NCBI GenBank assembly: GCA_022836615.1
Contig: MU405421.1
Span: 1-40,248, forward strand
Direction of reading: 5' to 3'
Length of the DNA: 40,248 nucleotides
DNA from: Annulohypoxylon bovei var. microspora
Lineage: Eukaryota > Ascomycota > Sordariomycetes > Xylariales > Hypoxylaceae
The position numbers and the translations under genes were made by a program. The notes beneath the pieces are model-generated. The model saw only the letters and a program-made list of their open reading frames with translations, did no database searches and was not told where the DNA came from. Shown in pieces: positions 21,775 through 32,299 of this stretch (the stretch's first letter is position 1; every line of letters begins with the position of its first letter).

Positions 21775-21844
21775 TGTCAGATATAAGATAAGATTATGAT
21801 TTCATAATTAATACCTTCCTTTTGGTCTAGTGGTTTATCCGACA
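21775..21844 (+). repeat. Right 70-bp terminal repeat
   Basis: Identical to the left copy; followed directly by the second GAACC target-site copy, after which kinase coding sequence resumes. Confidence 0.9.
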
Positions 21845-21849
21845 GAACC

Positions 21850-22011
21850 GCACAATTCTATCCTGGTGACGACTTCGAAAGGGATGACTCAATTTCCCAC
21901 CTCTGGCTTGAGATCATCGCGGCGGTTGTTACGACTCAGTACGAGTGGAGTGACGACGATTACTTTGGTGATGAAGATTATGATGAAGAATATGAAGAAG
22001 ACGGGAGCTAA
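21850..22011 (+). pseudogene. Orphaned C-terminal coding end of the kinase-like gene
   Basis: Directly after the second GAACC, 53 codons plus a TAA stay open in the frame of the kinase exon. They begin AQFYPGDDFERDD, continue with WLEIIAAVV and end in a very acidic tail (YFGDEDYDEEYEEDG). Separated from the rest of the gene by the miniature LTR element, they are no longer translated unless the insertion is spliced out. Confidence 0.75.
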
Positions 22012-22597
22012 CCTAGGTATTCTTGAACTGTTATTCTTGAAATATAAATTATGTAAGACTTCATAAATTACTTCGAACTCCATTGGCTCACTGGCTCAAA
22101 CCGAGACCCACATGTACGATGTGCATATGTTTTGCATAAATGTATAAATATTTGCATAATTAAATTCATTTACTTCATACAATGTTCGTTTAAACATGAG
22201 GTTTTTATCAACCAAAGGGCTAACAAAGTCGGATGATAGATCGAAAATGACATCATGTTGGCCTGATACAGTGCAGCTTTCAAGGATGACAAAACGAAAC
22301 CTCGCGAATGGGCGATTTCCTAATTCTCAGCTTTTTCATCCCTGGCTTCCCCGGTCAGCCCAGAACAAAAAGCGCCCGACGGGATGGTTCGATGGTCCCA
22401 CACCATGTCACGCCATCATCGCTTCACTTCTGTAACACGGCTACACAGCGACACGGCTTGACGTTTCTACATCATCGTACATGTATAAAAGTCGATTCTA
22501 CCTGGGTACTCAGATTGTTAGTTGAACGATAGCGATTATCAATTACCATTTCTTCCTACGACGACCAGACTTCAAAAGATTGTGCAACAACTTCACG
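22012..22597. other. Intergenic region upstream of the protoglobin gene
   Basis: About 590 bp. The first part is AT-rich with TTTGCATAA repeats near 22130-22160; the rest is the probable promoter of the protoglobin gene. Short plus-strand open frames at 22196-22532 have no recognisable features. Confidence 0.45.
22484..22490 (+). promoter_or_regulatory. TATA box of the protoglobin gene
   Basis: TATAAAA lies 108 bp before the ATG at 22598, a suitable distance for a fungal core promoter. Confidence 0.5.
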
Positions 22598-23532
22598 ATG
22601 GGACCTTTAGCAAGACCTAGACAACATATTGATCGAAAAGATCTATACATCAACCTCGAAGCTCGAATTCAATATCTTCACTCCTTCATCGATTTTAGTT
22701 CAAGTATGAATGCCAATTGTGTCAACGTAACAGGAATCTAGAAGCTAATAAGATTCAAGATGATATCGAAGCCTTGATAACAGGGTCAAAATACATAAAG
22801 CAGCTTATCCCGGCCATCGTCAACATTGTCTACCAGAAACTGTTGCAGTATGACATCACAGCACGCGCCCTAGAAACTAGGAGCACGAGCTACGAGGGAC
22901 CCGTAGACGATGCCCTCAACGAGAACAGCCCACAGATCTTGTATCGGAAGATGTTCCTGAGAGCGTACCTAGCAAAGCTATGTTCTGACCCGAGCACCAT
23001 GGAATTTTGGGAGTATCTGGATAAAGTCGGGTAAGCATCATTCGCCTATTCTAACAGGTGCCATTTTCTGACGACGAGTGCTAGCATGATGCACACCGGG
23101 CGTGGGCGTGAGCATCCTCTACACATAGAATACGTGCACATAGGCGCCTGTCTTGCCTTCATCCAGGACACTCTCACGGAAGCTCTTCTCTCGCACCCGC
23201 GGCTGCGGATGGATAAGAAGATCGCCTTGGTCAGGGCCATCGGCAAGGTGATCTGGGTCCAAAACGACCTCTTTGCAAAGTGGTACGTCCGCGACGGCGA
23301 CGAGTTCGCCGACGAGATGGAGAAGCAACAGGTGGAGCCAGAAGGATTCCTGCACGGAAAGAAGATATTGGAAGATATCGAGGAAGGACTCCCCTCGTCA
23401 CCAACGTGTCCCTTCTCGGGACTATCGGCCGTGGAGAAAGCTGACGCTTGTACCAGCTGTAGCGATAAGGGGGAGAAGGAGAATGGCTGTACATCAACCT
23501 TGCCCATCCGACCGCATATAGAAATAAATTAG
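22598..23532 (+). CDS. Protoglobin-domain (globin-sensor-like) protein
   Basis: Inferred three exons, 22598-22703, 22760-23030 and 23085-23532, give 274 residues with in-frame joins; introns 56 and 54 nt. The sequence follows the fungal protoglobin pattern: an N-terminal helix (ARIQYLHSFIDFSS), YIKQLIPAIVNIVYQKLLQY, then ILYRKMFLRAYLAKL, MMHTG and LHIEYVHIGACLAFIQD, followed by IGKVIWVQNDLFAKWYV. The histidine in EYVHIG is the likely proximal haem ligand. About 90 further residues form a charged tail with a CTSC pair and no known domain. Protoglobins bind haem and diatomic gases and in bacteria often act as sensors; the role in fungi is little known. No signalling domain is attached, so it is probably a small cytosolic haem protein. 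The gene ends about 230 bp before the RIP-mutated block. Confidence 0.8.
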
Positions 23533-25222
23533 GATAAAGGTAGTGTCTGGTTGGGAGCGCAAGAACGTTGTAATAGAGGAAGTAGCCCCTACTCGGCGTG
23601 TGGCATACTCCTGGAGACAACCCCGCTGGGATAGGGTTGAAAAGAATACGTCCTTTTATCGAACATATGAACTATAAGGCATAGTTAAGGGAGCGGCGTC
23701 GAGGATTGGTGCATTCAAGGGAGTCATTTGGATCATGTGGCAGCATTTGTAAATATGCACTATCAACTTACTTATATTAAGAATCGACCTTTATTTTCCA
23801 TATTTATCCCTTGTTTTACTTTTTAAGTAATTTGTACATGTTTTAATTAATGAGGGGTTTTAATTATGTAATACAAGGGATAATTTAAATAAAAAAATAA
23901 ATAATTATTAAGATTTATTATATAAAAGTGGGGATGAATTATTAAATACGTAATTTATAATTAATAAAAAAAAAGTTAATTAATTAAATTATTATTATTA
24001 TAATTAAAAAAGGTAATATTTTATAATTACGTGGTTATAATTAAAAGTTTAATTTTTTATAAATGAACCGGCCCGATAATCGTTATAATTTTTTTATTTT
24101 AATTATTTAATATTTAATATATTTTTTTAAATAAAACCGGTACGGTAAATTTAAAAATAAAATTTAATGTTTATAATTTTTAAATTTTATTAATTTTTTT
24201 ATTACGATTATAATTTTTTTAAACTTTTAATTAAATTAATATATTTATTAACTTTAATTATAATTTAAATTTATTTAATAAAATGTTTATTAAAACTTTA
24301 ATAAATTTATTTATTATTATGTTTTTTATTAATACGTATTTAACTTCGATTATATTTTTTAAAACCTTTTAATATAATTAATAATTATATATATTTATAT
24401 AATAAAACCGGATTATTAATTTTTTAATATTTTTATTAATTAATTTAATTATTTATTTATTATTACATTAAATATATATAATTAAATTATTAAATGTTAT
24501 ATTTAATTTTTAAATTAATTATAATATAAATATAAATTTTTTAATTATTTAATTTAAAGTTAATAATTTAATTTTAATTATTAATGTTATAATTGTTTTT
24601 TATTTATTAATTTTTTAATTAATTAAGCTTTTAAATAACTTTATAATATATATTTATAAATTTTTTTAATCGAAGGTATTATTAATAAATAAAAAATTAT
24701 TAATTATTTTAAAAATATTAATTTTATTAAATTATAAGGTAAGGTTTTTTATATATAAAAAGTATAATAATATTTAATTAATAATTTTATAATAATTAAG
24801 ATTAAAATTATAATTAAAATAAATTAATTAAAAGTAAATAAAAATAATATTAAATTAAATAATTATTATTACATATAAAAGTGATTTAATTTTTTATTAA
24901 TATTAATAAATTAACTTTTTAAAAGCCACTTTATTAAAAAAGGTTAATTTTTTTTTAATTATTAAGTTACATTTTTATATATAAGTTTTTTTATTAATTA
25001 ATTTATTAATTTTTTTAATATATGTTATTTAATTTAATTAAATTAATTTTTTATTATAATTTTTAATAATTTCGATTTTTAAAAACCATTATAAATCGTT
25101 TTTTTTTATAAGTTTATATTTGGTTTTTAACTTTTAAATAAAACTTTTAATCGTATTTTCGTTATTTTTTTTATAAATTAATACGATATCGTTAATATAA
25201 AAAAACAATAATATCCCGTTTT
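23533..25222. other. Left flank of the AT-rich block
   Basis: From about 23760 the composition drops to long A/T runs with few CpA dinucleotides and with stops in all frames. No domain could be recognised between 23760 and 25222; it is probably a RIP-mutated remnant of an older repeat. A 16-bp inverted repeat lies at the edge (23804-23883). Confidence 0.6.
23804..23883. repeat. Imperfect 16-bp inverted repeat at the AT-block border
   Basis: TTATCCCTTGTTTTAC (23804-23819) and GTAATACAAGGGATAA (23868-23883) pair at 15 of 16 positions around a 48-nt loop. It could be a small terminal-inverted-repeat element or chance in AT-rich DNA. Confidence 0.5.
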
Positions 25223-25438
25223 TATAACGGCGCTTAACTGTTATTATTTTTAAGGTATATTAATAAAATGGTTAATTAATGTCCCGGCCGTAAAGTTAAT
25301 ATATAAAAACCTTTTAAAAGAAATTATTTCATGGTTTTTTTTCTTTTAATTTTTTATTTTAAATATTTTCATTAATAAAATATGTGGTTTTATCGTTGCA
25401 TAAACTTTATTTTAATTAAAAACTTGTTCGTTGTGATA
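25223..25438 (+). repeat. Left LTR of element A
   Basis: 216 bp, collinear without gaps with 31345-31560; both end in GTGATA, a likely mutated form of a CA-ended LTR terminus. Confidence 0.8.
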
Positions 25439-28229
25439 TAATATTTAAAATTATTTATTCGTTTTATTTTTTTAATTTAAAAGTTTACCCTTAAGATTTT
25501 TTTTTTTTTAAATATATAAGTGTTCGCGCATCGATTTAATTCTTTTTAAGTTGCGATATGCTTGAAATTTTATTTTTAATTCGTATTTAATTTTTAAAAG
25601 TTTTTATTTTTTTAAACGAAATTCTTTATATTAATGGTTATAAGGCTTTGTTTTTACTTGCGATAAAATATTTTTTAATATTATTTATTTTATTATTAAT
25701 TAATGATGGCATTTAAATCGTTAAATAAAAACTTTAATAAAAATGTTAAGCCGTTTATTAATTAAGTTAATTAATTAAAACTTACCTTTGTTTTTTTAAT
25801 TATATAATTTTAAGTTAATAAATTTTTATTTATAATTAAAAAAAAAATTTTAATTTTAAAGAAAACGTTAAAATTTTTAATGGCTTAAAGAACCATTTAA
25901 TTAATTATTTAATAACGGGATTAAAAACTTGTTTCTCTTTTTAAGAAAAAAAAAAAAAAGAAAGCTTTGTTTATTAATAAATTTTTTAATTAAAATAAAC
26001 ATACCTTTTAATTAAACTTACGACGAAGTTTTATTACTTTGTTTTTAAAGTTTAATATAGCAAAAGTAAATCCATTTTAAGCCGTATTATCCGTTATTTT
26101 AAATAAATTAATAATATTAAAGGATTAATCGCGGATCGTTTCTTTTCTTTTTGCTTTTTTTGTTTTTTCTTTTCTTTTTATTCCTTTTACTTCTTTTCGT
26201 GCCTTTTATTTTTTTACTTTAATTTGTGCGTTATAAAATTTAATCGTCCTTTTAATGGAATAAAATAATAAGCTTAAAAAACCGGATAACCCTTAACATA
26301 CTTTTAAAGCATAATCGATAATTTTATTTTCATTTTTATTAAAAATTTGCATTAAAAACCCGCGTCCTTTATTAAATGGATTAAATTTTATGTTTAAAAA
26401 ATAAAAAATAAATATAAAAAATAAGCTTTAAATTAATTAATAAGAATTCTTTAAAGAACATATTTAATTCACGTGGTTTTATTTATTTATTAAAGGCGAA
26501 ATTAAATTAATTTTTTAGCTTTTTTTTATTAAAAATAATATTAATTAATATATTAAAGTTAAATAAATATATAATTTATTAAGGTTATTATATAATAACT
26601 TTAACGTTAAGGTTTAAATTAAAGATAATTTTCATAAGCTTAACATGTAATTAAACGAGTAATTTTTTAAATTTTACGTGCTTTTTATATCGTTAATGAA
26701 TAAAAGAAAAATCTTAATATCCAAATAAAAAAAAAAATTAAATCATTAATTAACCGTTGATTTTTACACCCAAGCATTTTATTATTATTTAAATAAAAAA
26801 ATAAAGTTTATTAAGTTTAAAAACTTTTATTTAACATTAATTTAATAACACGCCGAAGTTATTTAAAAGAAAATTAACTTTATAACTTTTTAACTTTAAT
26901 TTAAAATTAAGGTTATTTTTAACATTACGAAAACAATTCTTATTAATTTTAACATTCTTTATTTAATTATAAAAATCATAACTTAAACACGTATAAAAGA
27001 GCTTTTTTAAGTTCTTTTAATTCCCCGCCAATGCAACGTTTTCGTAACGTTTAACATAAATTTAATTTATTATTTTTATAAATAAAAAGGCCATTTTTTT
27101 AATAATTACCCGGCGCGTAACGCGAGAACCGGAACGGTGGTTATTATTTTAAAAAAAAAACAATAAAACACGATAAAAATAACATCGATTTAAAGTTAAA
27201 AGAAAATAACGTTTAAATAAAGCCTTTAATTTAAATTTCCTTTTATATATTTATTCGTTAATATTTATTTTTATTAATTTTAATTTTTTTAATTTTATAA
27301 TAAAAAAATTATAATTCGTGATTAATATATTAATTCGTTTGCGAGGTGTAAGCATAATAATAATAATGCGAGCGTTAATAAATATCGGAATATAAGCGTA
27401 TATAATCATTAATTAACGAAACATATATTTAATAATAAATATATAAGATTTCTTTATTATTTAATTTAATTAATTTATTATAATTAAAGGCTTTAACGAA
27501 TAAATTATTAATTAAATTAATGAAACAATTTATGTTAATATTTAAATGTAAAGTAAAAGTTTTTATAACGTATTTATTTTTTTTAATAAACTTAGGGGAC
27601 CGCTTTTAATTCCAAGTAATATTAAGGTTTAAATTTTTAACGGAATACGACATTATATTAAATAATTAACGTTAACGGTTAATTTTCTTTAAATCATTAC
27701 CTTCCCGTTATTATTATACTTTTAATATTACATTGAAATTTTCCACCTTTTAAAAAAATGTAAATAAAATTATATAAAAGGATATGGAACGCCGTGATTA
27801 CCTTTAATTTCGTACTTTAAAAGAAAAGTAAATTATTATGGCGTTTATATATTTCACGATAAACCTTATGGTTAAAATAAATTAATAACTTTTTATTACC
27901 ATCCCGTTTTTTTTTTTTTAATTTTTTATTAAACCCTTGGTGTACCTTGTATCATTATTCATTATAAACATTTATTTAATTTTAAGCTTAACGTTTATTA
28001 AAAAGATATTACATTTTTAATGAAGCTTTAACGTAACTTATGGGTTATTAAACGTTTTTATTTTATTTTATTAAAAGTTTAATTTAATTTTTAAAGAAAG
28101 GTTATAATAAGAAAATAATTTTATTTAAAAGCAAATTATAAAAAGGCTTTCCTTTTACTTATATAATTTAACCGAGGTATTTTTGAAAAAAAATAACGAT
28201 TCGTTACCGTTTTATTAACTTTTCGATTA
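25439..28229 (+). pseudogene. Probable gag-protease region of element A
   Basis: This part lies between the left LTR and the reverse transcriptase. It is too mutated to recognise gag or protease motifs; the assignment rests on position in the element only. Local CpG-containing islands persist, for example around 27113-27138, as expected if RIP acts mainly on CpA. Confidence 0.4.
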
Positions 28230-31200
28230 TAAAATAAATTTAAAAAAAAGCGTTAACCTCATTAAATTATACTTTTTTTATAATATAAATATAAAGCACT
28301 TATAAGCTTTAAAAGAATATTTATTAAATTATTTACGTAAAAAATAAATTATATTTAATATAATTAAATATAAATCCTTTATTTTTTTCGTAAAAAAGCT
28401 GGGGGGTAACTTAAGATTTTATATTAATTACTAGGAATTAAACGCTTGCATTAAAAAGGATTATTACTTTTTCCTTTTAATTAATAAAACGTTAAAAAAG
28501 ATTTTTAAGGTTAAGGTTTTTATAAAACTTAACATTTATTAAACCTTTCATCGTATTAAAATGGACCCCGCTTTAAAAAACCTTATTACTTTTTAAACTC
28601 ATTTTAAATCGTATAAATACCGTGTGTTTCCTTTTAAGTTAAACAATGGGTTTAATACGTTTTAAAAGTATATTAATTAAACCTTTTTTTCGTTTTTTAA
28701 CGACTTTTACACGGCGTATATAAATAATATCTTGATTTATTTAAAAAACCCATTCCTCCATAAATATTACGTGCGGTAAATATTAAAACGCCTGCGTTTT
28801 ATTAACTTATAAATTAATATTTAAAAAAACGAGTTTTTAATTATAAAAACCAAGTTTTTAAAGTTTATTATTTTTATTTCCGGTATAATTATTAATTAAA
28901 ATAAAATTAAAGCAGTTTAAAATTAAAAAACTTTTACTTAAATTTAAGAATTTTAATTGTTTTTAAGCTTTTATAATTTTTATTAATAATTTATATTAAA
29001 ATATAATTGGATTATAAAGCCTTTATATTTTTTTACCACCGCTTTACATTAAATTTAAATTAACGAACATATTAAAATATTTAAAGCGTTAAAAATAATT
29101 TTAATTATTTCTTTAATTTTAAAATATTTTTATAAAAATCGAAAAACCAAGTTAAAAACCGACGCTTTTAACGGGGTAATTTTTAAAGCTTTTTTATAAT
29201 TAAATAAATTAAAGGATTAACATTTAATGGCTTTTTTTTTTAAAATAATAACCTTTTTAAAATATAATTATTTTATTTATAATAAAGAGTTTTTTACCAT
29301 TATAACGACGACGAAACTTTAAAAACATATGTTCGTTTTATTAAATAATAAATTCGATATATTTATAAATTATTAAACGTTATAATATTTTATTATTAAA
29401 AAAATGTTAAATTTTCGTTAAACCGGTTAAAGTGAACATTTATTTCGATTTAATTATAAATTATATTATTATTTAAAAAAAGAAAATATAATAATTAACA
29501 TTTTATTTTAAAAGACGGTTAATTTAACCATTTAAAAAACGATTAAAAAGTATAATTAATCCGTTATTTTATTACTTTTTTTAATGTTTTATAATGGAAT
29601 AAATCTTTTATAACCCCCGGTTAATAAACTTTTAATGAATTTATTATTTTTTAACTTTTAATGTATTTTAATTATAATAAAAATCTTTAAGGAAAAATTA
29701 TTTTAAGGTATTAGGTTAATCGATATTATTTTAATGGTTAATTAAAATGTCATTAAATTAAAAACGTAATGCAAATGAGCTAAAAAAGGAAAAAATAAAT
29801 ACGTTTTACGGGATGGATTATTACTTTTAAAAAAGAAATTAATGGTCCCGGACAACGGGAAGCTTCGCATTAAGTTATGCGATAAATTCCACCGTCTTTT
29901 AAGTTAAGCGTACTTAGGTTAAAATAAAATACGTGTAATGATATTAAAAAGGTATTTATGACCTGGTATAAAAACGTTTATAAACCGTTATTACGTTTAT
30001 TATAAATAATGCCGAAAAAGTTAAAACTTTAAGGTTAAGTTAATAAGTTTATTTTAATTATTCCCCATTAATAAATAAATATAATAATATATTTTAATAA
30101 ATTTTAAATTTATGCCCTTTGATCGCGAAAGATTCGATTTAATTTTAATGATCGTTAATTAATTAAATAAAAAACCTTTTTTATTACCCACGCATAAAAC
30201 TTATACCGCCACGTAACTCGTAAACTTATATTATAAATACATTTAATACATTTATAAAATCCTTAAAATGATTATATTTAATAAAAGTTTTTAATTTGTG
30301 GTTACTTTTTTAAATGAATTAATTAAATTTATCGGGGTGGATTTTTATAAATTAATAACGGAACATTTATAATTTAACGGTTAAACGGAAATTTTTAATT
30401 AATTCATTTAAATAAAATTATAATTTTTCATAAATCATTTTTAAAATAATTAATTAAAAATATTACTTTATTTAAATTTTACGTATACCATTTAATTATA
30501 TTTAAATATAAAGCTTTTTTTTGCAAAAATAAAAATAAGATTTATTTTAAAAATGATTTTTAATTAATAAACTTACACTTGTAAATTTAAAACTTTTTAA
30601 AAAAAGTTTAACCGTACCGTTGTTTAATTATTAATAAAACGTTAAGCCTTCGTTATATAATAAACCCGTAAAAATTTCTTATTAATATAAAATTATTAAA
30701 GTAAATAAATTAATAAAAAAAAATGGTTAATAAATTAAATAATAGGTAATTAAATGTATATTTACAAAGATAATTAATAAATAAACCGCTTTTATAATAA
30801 TTTAAATTATTTAATAATAAATTTTTTTAAAATGTTAATAAAACTTTATTATAACGTTTTCGAAATCGATTTACCTTTAAATATGAAAATCCACCGGGTT
30901 TTAAATACGAGTTAATTAATTAAAGTTTTAAATAATTTAATTTTAAAGTAAGTAATAAATTTCTTATTTTTAATGGAAATCGATAAAAAATAAAAATACG
31001 AAGTATTTAAAATATTAAGCTTTAAACTTTTTAAAAGAAAGTTTTAATATAAAATGAATTAAATAAATTACGACCCCGACTTAATATGGTACCTTTTTAA
31101 GGATTTTCTTAACGCGCCGATTAAAATAAAAGACTTCCATGACTTATACCCCGAAGCCACCAACCTTTTAATTAAACTTTAATAATGGATTAAGGCCGCC

Positions 31201-31300
31201 GCGAAAAATAAAATATTAAAAGTAATGGATAAAAACGATTTACCCACCGTAAAAAAAAAGGAAATTAAGGAAATAAATTATAAACATATTAATAAATAAC
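28230..31300 (+). pseudogene. Degraded pol of element A: RT, RNase H, integrase, chromodomain-like tail
   Basis: Plus-strand conceptual reading shows Ty3/Gypsy order. Reverse transcriptase about 28230-28760 (GGNLRFYINY, later RVFPFKLNNGF and YINNILIY where YxDD is expected; the D to N changes are G-to-A transitions). RNase H about 29130-29520 (KTDAFNGVIF, later NKEFFTI). Integrase about 29930-30560, with the catalytic-core end TEHL...FNG...TEIFN. Chromodomain-like tail about 30970-31240 (YDPDLIWY, then NAPIKIKDFHDLYP). Many TAA/TAG codons stand where CAA, CAG or TGG would be expected. It encodes no functional protein. Confidence 0.85.
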
Positions 31301-31344
31301 TTATTCTTTTTATAAATTAAATTTTTTTTTAAAAGGGGGGGTTA

Positions 31345-31560
31345 TATAATAACGTTTAATTGCCGTTACTTTTAAAGTATATTAATAAAACGGTTGATTA
31401 ATATTTTAACCGTAAAATTAATATATAAAAACCTTTTAAAAGAAACCATTTCATGGTTTTTTTTTTTTTAATTCTTTACTTTAAATATTCTCGTTAATAA
31501 AATACGTGGTCCCGCCGTCGCATAAGCTTTGTCCCGATTAAAAACTTGCTTGCCGTGATA
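31345..31560 (+). repeat. Right LTR of element A
   Basis: 216 bp, the partner of 25223-25438; it retains more C and G than the left copy, so the two suffered RIP to different degrees. Confidence 0.8.
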
Positions 31561-31594
31561 ATTTTTTTTAAACATATAAAGCTCGTGGGATATT

Positions 31595-31912
31595 TGTGAT
31601 AAAAGTTAATAATAAGGCTTAAATAATAAGGATTAAAATTAATATAATAATTTTTTAAAAGTTTAAAGTTTATGATTCTTCGTTTTTAATAAAAAAAAAA
31701 TTATTAAATTATTTAATTTTAATTTATATAAAACCTTTTAACGTTATAAACGCCTTTTAATTTTTATTAATTTAATATTTAAATTTTTTACATATAATAA
31801 CTTATATTTTATAATTAATTTTATTTAATAATTTTTTACATCATGTATTAATATTTATATATACGTTATAATAATAATTATTAATAATTATATTTCTAAT
31901 CCCCGTATAATA
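31595..31912 (-). repeat. 3' LTR of element B
   Basis: 318 bp, collinear without gaps with 38244-38561 and differing by transitions; adjacent to target-duplication copy ATATT. Confidence 0.85.
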
Positions 31913-32299
31913 TTAATTTTTTTTTTTTTAATGCTCGTTTTTTAAATATCATTATTTACATTTCGGAAAAAAGGTTTCGTAATTTTATTAAGTTAATTCG
32001 ATGGAAATGTTTAATTATTAATTTCGAACTTTTATTAAACATATATTCGTAAAACTTTTAAATTTAATACTTTTTAATTAATTAACTTTTTTATTTAATA
32101 AAATATTTCATTTTCTTTTAAATTTTTAAAAAGTTTTTTATTTTTTCCATTTAATAATTTTTTAATTTAATTAAAGTTATTTTTCATAAAACTTAATTAA
32201 GATTAAATAATTTTTAATTATTAATGTAATAAAATTTAATAAAAAAAACATAAAAAAAGTTATAAATTTTTTAATCTTTAAATAAAATAAATTTAATAA

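Larger units (their letters stand above)
21522..21844 (+). mobile_element. 323-bp TRIM/SMART-like miniature LTR element inserted in an exon
   Basis: Two identical 70-bp direct repeats (21522-21591 and 21775-21844) begin TGTCAG and end CCGACA, the TG...CA termini of LTRs. They enclose 183 bp with no coding capacity. GAACC lies directly before (21517-21521) and directly after (21845-21849), a 5-bp target duplication as made by LTR-element integrases. TTGGGGGGTG just upstream of the right repeat (21765-21774) could serve as a polypurine tract. No clear primer-binding site follows the left repeat. Identical LTRs and absence of RIP-type mutations suggest a recent insertion. It would need proteins from a full-length element elsewhere. 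A dimeric tRNA-derived SINE is the main alternative. Confidence 0.8.
25223..31560 (+). mobile_element. RIP-degraded Ty3/Gypsy chromovirus-type retrotransposon (element A)
   Basis: A 6338-bp element with 216-bp LTRs at both ends and degraded pol domains in plus orientation. The LTRs differ by transitions (C/T, G/A), as RIP produces; their starts read TATAA where TG would be expected. A purine run (AAAAGGGGGGG, 31331-31341) lies 3 nt before the right LTR. Flanking pentamers GTTTT (25218-25222) and ATTTT (31561-31565) fit a target duplication with one later transition. All frames are broken by many stops, so it is inactive. Confidence 0.85.
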
